The notes under the pieces were generated by a model. The model did not search any database, was not told where the DNA came from, and saw nothing but the letters and a program-made list of their open reading frames with translations. A program made the position numbers and the translations under genes. A DNA stretch of 64,000 bases from Forficula auricularia (Eukaryota > Arthropoda > Insecta > Dermaptera > Forficulidae): contig JALMQS010000089.1 in assembly GCA_024734495.1 (NCBI GenBank), positions 62,001 through 126,000 on the forward strand, in the 5' to 3' direction. How positions within the stretch are numbered: the first letter of the stretch is position 1; every line of letters starts with the position of its first letter. Below are positions 32,590-43,194 of the stretch, in pieces.

Positions 32590-33312
32590 TTTTTTTTTTT
32601 TTTTAATGCAATCGAATGCAAGAAGGGGTGCACCAGTAAAGATGTAGCCCCTATGTATCTCGAAAGACCCTTGCATTACCGAAGAGAAGGGAAAGTTGAT
32701 TAAGTGAGAGGGTGTAGACGTAGGTGTCTATGCACCCTGGTTTTGAAGGTTTGAAGATCATAGGTGTTGGGAAAGATAGAGGCTGGGAAGAGAGTTCCAG
32801 TTCCTTGAAGTCATGGGGATATATGTATTCGCGAATGAAGTGGTCCGGCACTTTTCCAATTTGACCGCGAAAGAGTGTTGGGAGTCGGCAAAACGTGTGC
32901 TGCGTGCAAAGCATGCTTTGGGGGGAATTATTGATTTTATCTCATCAGAGCACCTGCCGTGATAGTATCTATAGAAAAGGGAAAGGGCAGAGACATCTCT
33001 TCGATGAGCCAGCGAGTCGAGGGAGTCGGTGAGGGTAGAATCGTCAATTAGCCTGACGGCTCGTTTCTGAATTGCATCCAGGGTAGCAAGAGAATATTTA
33101 GAGGCTCCTCTCCATAGATGAGAGCCGTATTCGAGACAGGGGCGGATTTGGGCCTTGTAGATGGTGAGAAGTTGTGGGGGTTTGTAAAATCGCTTGGACC
33201 TGAATAAGAAGCCAATCTTCCTTGCTGCAGATTTCGCCACAGAGGAGATGTGTTCATTCCAAGACAGGTCAGATGCGACAGAGACGCCCAACATGGATAG
33301 GCTGTCACACAT
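32590..33312 (-). mobile_element. 5'-truncated LINE, jockey/CR1-like
   Basis: On the minus strand a 184-codon frame (33312 to 32758) encodes the end of a non-LTR reverse transcriptase. In order it has LGVSVASDLSWNEHI (thumb segment), IYKAQIRPCLEYGSHLWRGA and LDAIQKRAVRLIDD, all typical of the jockey/CR1 group C-terminus. A 3' UTR of about 150 bp and an A run (T run at 32590-32604) follow. The catalytic FADD region and endonuclease are missing because of 5' truncation. Not autonomous. No clear target duplication. Confidence 0.85.
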
Positions 33313-33707
33313 TTTCTAAAAAGAAGATGGCCACAGGATCTCCACAATCCTGAATAATAACAAATTTATATAATTTTTTTCTTTTCTTTTCATTATCTTG
33401 TCTAGTCTCATAGGAGACTACCTTGTAACTATTGTAAATATTTCACATAGAAAATTGGCTCATAGAAATCCTGTAAATATGTAATTTCTGATTGCCTATA
33501 ATAAATAAAAAAAAATTCCATCCCTGGTTATTCATTTATATAATTTTTAACTGTTTTATTTGACAAAAAAATCACTAGATTGTATCAGGGATATGGAAAA
33601 ATCGATTTATAGTCATCCACCGAGTCTTGATCAAACCTTAGTGATTTGATCCAATAGCCAATTTAATCATAACTCTGCATATATACAAGAATTGCTCATT
33701 TAATAAT

Positions 33708-34451
33708 TAAGTACCTGGGGGTACCGAGCGATGGTCGGTAACTTCTTCCTTCAGTTAAAAGCTTTATTTTAATATTATTTTTAATTTAAAATTCTGATAA
33801 AAAGGTCGATTTTTATTTGAGAGTCGCTTTCAAATTAAAAAAAATACAAATATATATATATAGTATTCCACTGTGCCCCCACCCCGCTTGATCCCACCCC
33901 CAAAACCTCGCCCTTCATTTTTATTCATCCAATTAATAAATAAAACCTATCAAAATGTGTTGTTTTTTCAGAAAATTGAGGCCTGCTTATGCGAAATATA
34001 TTTTAAAATAAATTCTTGATTATTTTTTATTCTAGTAAATAAATAAAGTTCTTTATAAAAACAATTATAAAACGTTTATTAATATTTCTAACGTTTAGGG
34101 AGAACAAAATATGTTAAAATCCACAATCACAATACTTCTTCAAGGCCTTTTAGAACAATGAATTAAGGCAACCCATTGTCTGCCTGGGTATAAAAGGAAA
34201 AGGGAAACGTTTTTTTTAGACACTAAGAATGGGATTTGTCTACCTGAAAATAGTTAATTTGATTACGAAAAAACCCATCAAAATCAATTTTCTCGAAGAT
34301 GAGACCGTGACAGATCGAATTGTCACCCCAAAAACCCCCTAACTCGTGAATTTCATCAACATCGGTAGAGTCGTTTTCAAAATAGAACCTAGATACAATT
34401 ATATATACAAACAAATAAATATACAATTATTGCTCGTTTAATAAGAGTAGA
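33708..34451 (-). mobile_element. Non-autonomous Helitron (family 1)
   Basis: The minus strand begins TCTACTCTTATTAAACGAGC after an A. Near its end it has a hairpin CCGACC-ATC-GCTCGG (one imperfect pair), then CCCCCAGGTAC and a degenerate CTTAA. The internal order matches 59081-59899: CGATCTGTCACGGTCTCATC, CTACCTGAAAATAG region complement, A-rich end. Next to its 3' end, at 33675-33706, lies the complement of another family 1 5' end, so two copies are head to tail. 33313-33674 has no recognised feature. Confidence 0.65.
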
Positions 34452-34928
34452 TATATTTTAAATTATCTTGAGAAATAAATTAATGAATAAAGTTTGTTTG
34501 AACATAGACAGAGTGGCTAAAATTACAAATTCGGCTTATAAAGATTTTCTAATTAAGAATTATAATATTTATTTATTTATTATGAAAAGAAATATATTAA
34601 AGGCTAATAAACTCTCACAGAAAAGATTTTAAATCAAGTGGGCTGATTTTTATGATTGGTCTGCGAAGGAGGGAAATATTAAAGAAAATAAATTAAGTAA
34701 ATAAAGTTCATTGGCTCCATCTTTTAATTACTTCCCGAAACATAGCTAAAGTGAATAAACAAATAAACTTCTTACAGGACATTAAAGCCAAACTTGAATT
34801 TGGTTTTCTTTTACTTGGAAATGTGACACAATTATTTAAATTAATATTTTAGATAATATTGGAGGAGTATATCAAATTTATGAAAACTAATTACCCGGTA
34901 CTAATTAACGAGAATAGTAGTGACTTTA

Positions 34929-35452
34929 GGCGACTGTGGGTCAGTGGGTAGAGTGTCGGGTCACTGACTCGAAGTACGCTGGTTCGAGACTGAGTCTCGG
35001 CAGATCAGATCTTTGCAGTCGCCTTCTCTTGGAAAGCAATGGCAACCTACTAAGAGTATAATTGCCTAGTAACCTCTCCAAACTAGCCGTTCGGAACCGG
35101 CGTTAAAAAGTAGGTCCCGTATATCTATGTAAAAACAGCTAAACACACTCAGCACAGGTATATGTGGAGAGGAGCCAAAACGTCAGGGAGACCTGATATG
35201 GCACTTAATAGAAGTAAGGTAACGGCAGCAGTAGTTGACCGTGCACTAGTAGTTGACCATTTTGAAATAAAACTTTAATTATTAAGGATACAGAAAGAAG
35301 GATTCCCTTGAAAAAAATCTATGGACACTAGACAGCAGGACCTGTACATAGATTTTTCCAAGGAATCCTTCCATCTGGATCCTTAATAATTAAAGTTTTA
35401 TTTCAAAATGGTCAACTACTAGTGCACGGTCAACTACTGCTGCCGTTACCTC
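34929..35452 (+). mobile_element. tRNA-derived SINE fused to a foldback, flanked by one TSD
   Basis: The head GTGGGTCAGTGGGTAGAGTG (A-box region) and GGTTCGAGACT (B box, about 34981) are tRNA-like. The body contains GGAAAGCAATGGCAACC, a motif seen in several animal SINE bodies. A 233-bp foldback follows (35218-35450). The whole block is bounded by AGTGACTTTA at 34919-34928 and 35453-35462, so it seems to have moved as one unit or the foldback forms the SINE's 3' part. Confidence 0.65.
35218..35450. repeat. Foldback, arms of about 105 bp
   Basis: The ends are GGTAACGGCAGCAGTAGTTG and its complement. Arms are near-perfect through AAAACTTTAATTATTAAGG, with a centre of about 20 bases around CTAGACAGCAGG. 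Within each arm TAGTTGACC is itself repeated. Confidence 0.85.
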
Positions 35453-35462
35453 AGTGACTTTA

Positions 35463-36926
35463 CGCAAAAATTATCAAACAAATTGTTTTTTGTTAATTGT
35501 TTTTAAAAATGTCTCAAATGTGGAGAAAAATAATTTTTAACCATGATTATTTTTCTGTCTTTGTGTCTGGATTCAAATACCTTAAGAAGAAAAAGTCGTA
35601 GAAATTTTTTTCTTGTTCAAAATTTTTTCTATTTCTAATTCAAAGAAGTGATTATATATTTTGAGATTTTTATATTTAGAATTTCAGATTCAAAAATTCA
35701 AAAAAGATTATTTTTTGAATGATTTTTTTATTGAGATTTTAAGCCGATGTTATGATATAGGTATAAATGAACAATTTAAGCTTATTTTATTGATTATTGA
35801 TTATTTATAATGACGCTAGCGTGAATAAGTTTTCACTTTTTTTATTTATTTTTTTTTTTAATAAATGTGCGAGTGATTCTTTCTTTAGAATCTAATCGAA
35901 GAAAATAACTAAAAAGGGTGCGGGTAGAATCTCTTCCTTTAGAACTAAGTCATCCCAAGGATGGCAAAATACAAGTCCAAACCTGTTTCCTTGTATTAGA
36001 GATTAATTTGGATTCAAAACGTCTTCTATGATTTTTTTAATGTGTAAGTCGTATGGTGCCCACACAAGTTGATTTTTTTTTGCAAAAAATTCTATTTTTT
36101 TTTTTATAAAATAATAATAATTAGTTATAAAACAGTCAAAACGTTAGAATTAACATTTTTTTAATTTATTTCTTTTTCTTTTTCTTTCTCTCTCTCTTGA
36201 TTTAAAATACTTCTTATTTAAATATTTATTTATTTAATTTTTCTAAATACACAATTCTCATGAAAAGTTAATATTCTATAAACTTTCTTATATTGCTACA
36301 ATTTATTTTTATTTTTTTATCATTCAAATATTTTAATAAATACTTAAATAAAAAATGTAAAAAATCTCTCATCCTCTTTAAAAGAATTTTCAATTTTTTT
36401 TTTTTTTTACAATCTTCTTTTCTTTATCTCTCTCTCTTATTTTCATTGATTTTTTTTTTTTTTTTTTTGAAGAATTTTTAACTTTTTTTCTTGAAATATT
36501 GCAAGTGAATGATGATGACAAAACGTAGAGAAGGGGGTGGGTGGGATTGAATTGGAATTGAAATTGCGGGTGTGGATGGTAAGTAGAATTTGAATATTAA
36601 TAAGTTACATGAATGAATTATTTTTTTCTCTTTTTTTTTGTTTTATCCATGAATAATAATTAATTAACATTCTCTAGCCCTTTCAGCCTATTTTTTCTTT
36701 TCTTCTAAGTAATAGATAAACAAGAAAGAATAAAAATAAAATTAACATTGCAAGAAATTTATTTAAGTATTCATTTTTCGTTAATTATTATTTTTGAAAA
36801 AATTTTTAAGAATATTTTCTGAGAATGAGATAGGGTTTAATCTACCCTTGCTTTATTTATTTATTTTCTTTGCTTGTTCACTTAATAACTCTCCATTCAT
36901 AATCAGCCAATCTAATTTTAGAATTA
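35463..36926. other. T-rich low-complexity stretch
   Basis: Long T and A runs, CT-rich patches (36180-36200, 36420-36440) and no repeat shared with the rest of the window. Short frames rich in Phe/Leu/Ile come from T-runs. No gene. Confidence 0.45.
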
Positions 36927-37030
36927 GTACCTGGAACACCGAGTGAAACTCGGTAATTTTATGGTTCAGTTAAAAGCGATATATTAATATTATTATTATC
37001 ATTTCCGTCCATAATTTGTATTAATTTGAA
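36927..37030 (-). mobile_element. Helitron 3' end (family 1)
   Basis: In minus sense it ends CCGAG-TTTCA-CTCGG (sequence CCGAGTTTCACTCGG), TGTTCCAGGTACTAA before T. This is the same layout as 59870-59899 with a changed loop. The body appears to resume at about 38745-38830, so the PLE block 37030-38740 sits inside it. Confidence 0.55.
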
Positions 37031-37086
37031 AGTTTATAATAGGAAAATAAGGACACGTTTTTTTGTGTGACTTTTTTATTTATCCA

Positions 37087-37119
37087 CCAACGTTTCGTCG
37101 ACTTTGCCGACTTCTTCAG
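37087..37119 (-). ncRNA. Hammerhead-ribozyme-like motif, family D
   Basis: In minus sense it is CTGAAGA, A, GTCGGC-AAA-GTCGAC (one G-T pair), GAAACGTTGG. Core box, helix II and GAAA are present. Helix III and the cleavage base are not clear. Again one extra base follows the core box. Confidence 0.4.
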
Positions 37120-37399
37120 GGCTTCAAATAGTCATGTCACACATTCGTCTAAATTTTCTTATTACCCTCATTACCATTGAAGGCCATCAGAACACAAATT
37201 TCAAAAAAGTCGATTCCTCTATGTCTTAAGCAAAGGTAACGGATAAGAAAACAACGCAGTTGCTATGGTTACTTATAAAATTTCCTCCCAAATTTTTAGC
37301 ATTTCACAGAGAGAAGCCTATCCATTCTTACTTAAGCAAGGTTAAATGAGCTATATTAAAACGATCCAATGAATAAATTTTAAACAATTTAAAATTAAA

Positions 37400-37971
37400 A
37401 ATTAAAAAAAAGGTACTATCTTACTCTAGAGTAAAGTACTTTAAAATATAATTTTACTAAAAACTTTATCTAACCTTTTTTTGTGGTCCCCAAGGTACTT
37501 AATTAGGATATTAAATTTCATCAAAATTGGTTAAGTCATTTTCAAGATATTTAGAAAAGATATTTAAAAAAGTACTGAAAAAAGTACTAATGTTTGTTTG
37601 CCGATATGTACCAAAAACTAATCAGCGCTTTATTTTGTTAAAAGAATGCTAGGTTTTCAATTTCATTTCATTCGGTGCAACGGTGTGGAAAAAATCGTGG
37701 GCCAAAAAAACGATAACATCCATCCATCCATCCATCCTCACGCACTAAATGAAAAAATCGCACTTTTTGGCCTCTCGACGAGACCCCATGTAATTTTTGG
37801 CAAAATTGTCACGTGCTAAAATTCAACCTAATTGAATACTACAATTTGTGACTTTAATTGAGACCATGGGTTCCGTAGTCTTTGCCTGAGGACCCTTTGA
37901 AGCCACGCTTGCCTCGAGACCGATTACAATACTTTCCCCATGCTTCGCATTGTATAAAGTAAAAATATTTG
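37400..37971 (-). repeat. Terminal-hairpin repeat, subfamily II, nested
   Basis: The minus-sense end reads TTTTTACTTTATACAATGCG, with the hairpin pairing CAATGCG/…GCATGGG, then AAAGTATTGTAATCG. It contains the GGAT microsatellite seen at 5265 and 43425. It splits the left arm of the family D pair. Confidence 0.6.
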
Positions 37972-38164
37972 CCACATTCACAAAAAACAATTTGTCTTTC
38001 TTTTCTTTTTATATTAACAAATATATTAGATATAAAACAGAAATAACATATATAGAATGAGGCAACACTGTTTTTAAAACCAGAATAGAATATTTTTTCT
38101 CCGTTTGATCCTTACATAAAGAAATCTCAAATTCAAATAATTATTTACAACGGAGAAAAAATAT

Positions 38165-38400
38165 TGAAGGAGACAATAAAGAGTGTGTCTTCTGCTGGAA
38201 TTAGTAAATTTTATTTATTTATAACGAGACTATAGCTTTCTTTATGAATTCATAAATTAATTCCTGTAAATACATTGTAATAGACTGATCAAGAGGGCAA
38301 GCCCTCGAAACTATAGTCTCGTTATAAATAAATAAAATTTATAATTCCAGCAGAAGACACACTCTTTTATTGTCTCCTTCAATATATAAAAATTCTGCTA
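38165..38400. mobile_element. PLE family A ends, inverted pair
   Basis: GTGTCTTCTGCTGGAATTA and TTATTTATAACGAGACTATA occur on the left and in complement on the right. The plus-sense hammerhead-like motif (38285-38319) has CTGATCA instead of CTGATGA, losing the invariant G, so it should be inactive. The block is followed at 38395-38425 by TTCTGCTACTCTCGGCAAAA. Confidence 0.55.
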
Positions 38401-38654
38401 CTCTCGGCAAAAACTTTCAATTTAAGGAGAAAAAATATTCTATTCTGGCTTCAAAAACAGTGCTGCCTCATTCTATATATGTGATTTCTGTTTTATTTCT
38501 AATAAAATTGTTAATATAAAAAGAAAAGAAAGAAAAATTGTGTTTTTTTGTGAATTTGCCAAATATTTTTTGAAATTTGTGTTCTGACGGCCTTCAATGG
38601 TAACGAAGGTAATAAGAAAATTTAGACGAATGTGTGACATGACTATTTGAAACC

Positions 38655-38687
38655 CTGAAGAAGTCGGCAAAGTCGACGAAACGTTGG
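38655..38687 (+). ncRNA. Hammerhead-ribozyme-like motif, family D
   Basis: It is identical in design to 37087-37119: CTGAAGA, A, GTCGGC-AAA-GTCGAC, GAAACGTTGG, then TGAATAAATAAA. Confidence 0.4.
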
Positions 38688-39059
38688 TGAATAAATAAAA
38701 AAGTCACACAAAATAAAACTTATCCTTATTTTTCTAATATAAACTTTCAAATTAATTAATTTTATTTTTAATTTTAAATTCAAGTAAAAGGGTCGTTTTT
38801 ATTCGCAGCCAAAATACAAAAAAAAAAATTGAAATAAAACTTCATTTATATTTTTACCAACGTTTACACCCGCTATGGCCATTATCGAGACGTATCACTG
38901 ACCACAAAGTTTAAAATGTAATTGCAATTAAAAATAAAATTAATATACACCGAGGTTTTTTCGTTGACCCTTTTAAATCCCTAAAAAGGAGGAACGATAT
39001 TTCGAATTGTCGAATTTTTTAAGAGAATGAAATTGATATTCTAATAAATTATTTTATAG

Positions 39060-39500
39060 AAAAATAGCTTTAACTAATTAAATAAATTTATTAAACCAAT
39101 TATTTTACATTAAATAATGTATACATTATATTTGAGCTTCGACTCCGGAGATTACTTCTCCACCATCGACTGTCCTTTTTTATATCCTTGTTTTTTATAA
39201 GAGGAAAAAACTAATTAAATAAAAAACCTCTTTTCCGATAATTATTCCAATTCCATTATTAATTCAATCTAATTAATTAAATTTTTTTTTTTTTTTATAA
39301 ATTTATTAAACCAATTATTTTACATTAATTAATTTATACATTGTATTTTTGCTTCGATTCCGTAGATTACTTCTCCACCATCGAGTGTCCTTATTCAACT
39401 TTAATCCTTGTTTTTAATAAGAGGAAAAATCTAATTAGATAAAAAAACCTCTTTTCCGATAATTATTTCAATTCCATTGTTCCCCAATCAAGTCGATTGG
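39060..39500 (+). repeat. Two units of the 207-bp family
   Basis: Units begin at about 39078 and 39296 with ATTAAACCAATTATTTTACA. Both keep the GGAGATTACTTCTCC or TAGATTACTTCTCC segment. The second ends CCCCAATCAAGTCGATTGG. A minus-sense Helitron fragment follows directly. 38741-39059 is AT-rich without a gene. Confidence 0.7.
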
Positions 39501-39529
39501 TCTTCCCCACCTCATCACCCCCCTAATTA

Positions 39530-39835
39530 ATTAATTAAATTGCCCAATTTTTAATATGTAATAATAATTGTAATAATCTTATTGTGGGATATAAAATTTA
39601 AAAAAAACAACAATTATTTATTAAAAGTAAATTAAATAGAATGTAATTATACATTTTTATCAAGACAACCACCTATGAATAATTATTTCAATTAACAAAA
39701 AACCCATCAAAAACAACTTAGCCGAAGATGAGACCTTGACAGATCGAATTGTCAACACAAAAACCCCATAACCCGTGAATTCTTCCAAATCTATTATATA
39801 TACAAGAATTGGTCGTTTAATATAATAAGATTTTT
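39530..39835 (-). mobile_element. Helitron fragment (family 1)
   Basis: In minus sense it has AAACGACCAATTCTTGTATA, a shortened region, CGATCTGTCAAGGTCTCATC and AAGTTGTTTTTGATGGG, in the same order as the complete copy at 59081. The 207-bp units at 39060-39500 lie on its 3' side. Confidence 0.5.
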
Positions 39836-39904
39836 GATGATCATTCTTTAGGGGATTCACCTCTTTGGTGTAACTCCTTCTCTCATCAATTTTATTTTAA
39901 AAAA

Positions 39905-40165
39905 ATTCTAGGATTTCTGCGGTATTGTCTTAGAGTTCTAGTTGAATTCGATCAGTTTTAATTTAATGAGAATTACAATAAAATAATCAAAAACATTCCT
40001 AGAAGTAAAAGTGTGAAGCGCTGATTAAGTTACAAAGAATATAACTATCGCTTCACACTTTTAATTTTAGGAATGTTTTTGATTATTTTATTGTAATTCC
40101 CAGCATTAATTTAAAACTGAGCGAATTCAACTATAACAGTAAGAGAAATCATAAAATTTATTTGC
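39905..40165. repeat. Foldback, arms of about 110 bp
   Basis: The inner arms GAATTACAATAAAATAATCA / complement and AAAAACATTCCTA are near-perfect. The outer parts share GAATTC and TTTTAATTTAAT with more divergence. The centre is about 35 bases around GCGCTGATTAAGTTAC. Confidence 0.7.
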
Positions 40166-40852
40166 TGCTTTTTAGTAGGGTTCTGTGATTGAAAAGTGTA
40201 ATTTTTAAAAATCTTTTTTAATGAATTTTTTTTTATTTAATACTTTTTGGTCATAATGGAAATTTTATAAAAGGAAAAGTGTATAAAAAACTCAATGATT
40301 TGTCTTAATTTTTAGTTTACCATACAGGGTATGGTCAAGTATTGTAATCGTGAAAAAAGTGTTTTTTTTTAGAAATATCTCAAAAACAGCTAAAACTATT
40401 TTGATTAAAAAAATTGAGCGAAACCATGGCATTTCGCTCTACAAAAAAGCTCTAATAAGTAAACATTGAAAATTTTATATTTTTTGAGATAATAATTGCT
40501 TTGTCAAAATGTCTGTTAGTCTGTCTGTCCGTTGTCAAATTTTTGTCGACGAGCTAGCTCAAAAACTAGTGTGAATATCGAAACCGAATTTCACACGTAG
40601 TTTTGGTTCAGTAAGATTAAGAGCTGATTAGATTTTGGTGCATATCGACCCAAAATTAAGGGGGGGAGAGGGGTTAAAAATTAAAAATCTAGGCTATTTG
40701 AGCAAACTCAACCAAATTTTGTATATCTAATCAGTGGGACCCCAGAAGTCTAAAAATGCAAAAACTAACAGCCCAAAATGGGGGGGGGTATGGTCAAAAA
40801 ATGAAAATATAGGCTCTTGTACCACACTCAACCAAATTTTGTATACATATTA

Positions 40853-41650
40853 AATTGAAGGTTTTATTTATTTATAAAGAGGGCTTAGCCTCGAAACTAT
40901 AGTCTCTGTTATAAATAAATTTTTTTTTTTTTTTTTTTTTTTTATTAGACTCCATAGTATACATCGGCAATCTGCCCTTGCGGGCAATAAGCTTATTTAC
41001 AGACAATAAATGAAAAAATGACATGGTTAGTATTAACAATATTTGAGGTAGAATAATGAGAGCTCCATTGAGCTTTACATTAAGGTGTGAATTTTGTATT
41101 TAAACTATGATTAAAAATAAATTAGAACTAAACTAAAAATATAAAAAGAAAGAAAAGGTTTGGCGTGATCACGTGAAGCGCTGCGGTAGGTCGATTGGTC
41201 TGTGTTTTTTTAATCTTGTTGGTGGTAGTGTTGATATTATGTCTTGAGCATACTCATTGGGGTGGTGAGTCAGTTTGTTTAGGTACGTGTGGCTGTGATG
41301 TCTTATTTCGTCTTTGACTGAGGGGATTTCTATGTCTTTTAGTATTGTGCAGTTTGGTACCCAGCTCGGGGCATCAGCGATTGCTCTCAGCACTTTGTTT
41401 TGAAATCTTTGAATAATTTCTATGTTGGATTCGGCTGCTGAGCCCCAGAGTTGTATACCATATGTCCATATTGGTTTTAATATTGTTTTGTAGATAAGTA
41501 TTTTGTTGCTTTTAGTCATTTGTGAGCGTCTTCCAATTAGCCAGTATGATTTTTGGAGTTTAAGTCCCAGATGTTTACGTTTTGTCTTGAATAAATAAAT
41601 AAAATGTATAATTCCAGCAGAAGACACACTCTTTTATTGTCTCCTTCAAT
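40853..41650 (+). mobile_element. PLE family A end nested in the hairpin repeat
   Basis: The left part has GAGGGCTTAGCCTCGAAAC and TATAGTCTC (a hammerhead-like remnant lacking the core box). The right part has TATAATTCCAGCAGAAGACA and TTTTATTGTCTCCTTCAAT. Together they equal the family A end of 57895-58060 in reverse. Confidence 0.6.
40921..41590 (-). mobile_element. 5'-truncated LINE, jockey-like, nested in the PLE end
   Basis: The minus-strand 3' end is a T run of 23 on the plus strand (40921-40943). The minus frame encodes a jockey-type reverse-transcriptase C-terminus: SKNHTG-like start in another frame, then TYGIQLWGSAAESNI, IIQRFQNKVLRAIADAP and LKDIEIPSVKDEI. The last stretch precedes an RPIDLP tail near the stop. 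Flanking ATAAATAAAT at 40911-40920 and 41591-41600 fits a 10-bp target duplication, though this target is low-complexity. 5' truncated and inactive. Confidence 0.8.
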
Positions 41651-41810
41651 TTGTATACATAATCGGTGGGCCTCCAAGATTTTAAAAATGGAACCCGCCT
41701 CCCCTACATTATTATAAATAATTTTATTAAATATTAAATATAAGTGAGGTGCCAGGTTGTATGGTAAAGTCAAGTGGATGGCCACATCAGAACACGTCAG
41801 CTTATTTTCT

Positions 41811-42544
41811 TTTATATGATTTGACCCATTTCGAATTCGGGTCCTAATAGCGAATATCATTTTCATAAATCGCATAATTTTGGATTCAAAATAGAAAAAG
41901 AAAAACATATTTTTTTTTGTCTTCGAATTAATCGGTAAATTTTTTCGGACATTAAACTTTCACGACTTGTCGAGAAAGTTTTTGGAATAAAATCGTTAAA
42001 GTATTTTTTTTTTTTTCGTGTTGGTATAGTAATGGAAATAAAATGAACCATTTCAATTCGATATTACATAATATGATTTTAATCCGATTATTTTGAGATT
42101 TTTTTTGTTTTTTTTTTTTGTTTGTGTTCTCCCAAAGGGGATATGATATTTCAGGTGTAAAAGGATTTGCATAAATGGAAGTGGAAAAGGGAGAAGGATT
42201 ACACACACACACATACACACAGGGGTTGGTTATAATGAACATGAGAGTGGGAAAGAGAGAGGTTCAGATGAGCCGTACCGTAGGTACTCCAAATCCGCCA
42301 CCTTCTCTTCTAGGACAAGATTAGAGCACACGGGGGCTAATTTTATCATCAGCCACGACCACGACGACGACGATGAGAACGGAACCTTGTCAAAGAGAGA
42401 TAAGGGAGCTGGATTATTCACACCCCCCACCCCCACCACACCCCTGTACTTTACCACCCCAGTCTAACCACCCACATATTGATTTTCGCGAAAGGATAAA
42501 AAATTAATATAAAAAATCCGCAACGATTGTTGGAAAAGATATTC
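41811..42544. other. Apparently single-copy stretch
   Basis: No other copy in the window. It contains a CA microsatellite (42201-42220) and a GACCACGACGACGACGATGA run. Minus-strand frames up to 123 codons (41537-42457) show no family resemblance. No gene is supported. Confidence 0.35.
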
Positions 42545-42589
42545 CTAACGATAAATACCATATGCTTCCTTCAATGATCTTTTTGAACC

Positions 42590-42621
42590 CTGAAGAAGAA
42601 GGGAAGATCCTACGAAACGTC
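42590..42621 (+). ncRNA. Hammerhead-ribozyme-like motif, diverged
   Basis: CTGAAGA, A, GAAGG-hairpin-CCTAC with one mismatch, GAAACGTC. It lies in a short PLE-like end (about 42545-42655) followed by ATAAATAAAT. Confidence 0.35.
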
Positions 42622-42654
42622 GGTTTTCAAAAAGAATCATAAAAATAAATAAAT

Positions 42655-43125
42655 TGACACGTTCTGATGTGGCCATCCACTTGACTTTATCAAACACTTC
42701 TGGTTGAGTTTGGGCCAAGGGCCTAGGTTTTCATTTTTTGACCACGCCCCCCATTTTGGGTGGTTTGTTTTTGAATTTATAGTGTTCTGGGGTGATTATG
42801 TGATAGCGAGTATACGCCAGCGGAATTGGTATAAATGAATATAACACACGTTTAGGAGAAGTAATTTAATATTTAATATAAATAGTTAATAAAGAGAATG
42901 TACACGTTGCAATATAAGAGTTGTATTATGTCAGAACAAAGGATATTCATAGAAGTAATATAAAAAGATAGGACAGACAGACGGACTGGCTCTTCTGCAT
43001 GCCTACGCCATCTCGCGGATTGCCGGATAAGTTCCATCATTATGTATACAAAATTTCGTTGAGCTTGCTCAAATGGCCTAGATATTAATTTTTTGACAGC
43101 CCCCCCCCCCCCCCCCCCCCCAATT
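42655..43125 (-). repeat. Terminal-hairpin repeat, subfamily I fragment hosting the solo LTR
   Basis: The left part begins GACACGTTCTGATGTGGCC, the minus-sense form of the family end at 31600. The right part ends in a long C run (43100-43122). Its terminal hairpin is missing. Confidence 0.6.
42801..43039. mobile_element. Solo LTR
   Basis: 239 bp, starting TGATAGCGAG and ending TTCCATCA. It is flanked by a perfect 5-bp duplication TTATG (42796-42800 and 43040-43044). The flanks join cleanly into the terminal-hairpin repeat motif GATTATG|TATACAAAATTT, which confirms the insertion edges. It includes TATAAATGAATATAAC and AATAAAG. The orientation is most likely plus (TATA before AATAAA). The family is not recognised and no internal region remains. 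Confidence 0.85.
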
Positions 43126-43194
43126 TTGGCCCCAGAAAAAAATATTTTCGTTATTATAGGTTCATTTTATAGTATTATTTCATTTTTCTTGTTT

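Larger units (their letters stand above)
37030..38740. mobile_element. PLE family D, inverted pair with nested insertions
   Basis: Left arm 37030-37212 plus 37972-38100 is the reverse complement of 38440-38740. Each outer end has a hammerhead-like motif (37087-37119 minus; 38655-38687 plus) preceded by GTCATGTCACACATTCGTC or its complement. The left arm is interrupted at 37213-37971 by unassigned sequence and a minus-sense subfamily II terminal-hairpin repeat (37400-37971). The centre (38165-38400) is a second inverted pair of PLE family A ends. Confidence 0.55.
40310..41810 (+). mobile_element. Terminal-hairpin repeat, subfamily I, with two nested insertions
   Basis: It starts TTTACCATACAGGGTATGG and AGTATTGTAATCG, and ends GGCCACATCAGAACACGTCA. 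It is split at about 40853-41650 by a PLE family A end, which is itself split by a LINE. The host repeat motif TTTGTATACATA occurs at both sides of the PLE piece, as if duplicated on insertion. Confidence 0.65.

Noticed and set aside
41537..41908. 123-codon minus frame
   Set aside because: It joins unrelated single-copy and LINE/PLE sequence across an insertion boundary, so it cannot be an ancestral gene.
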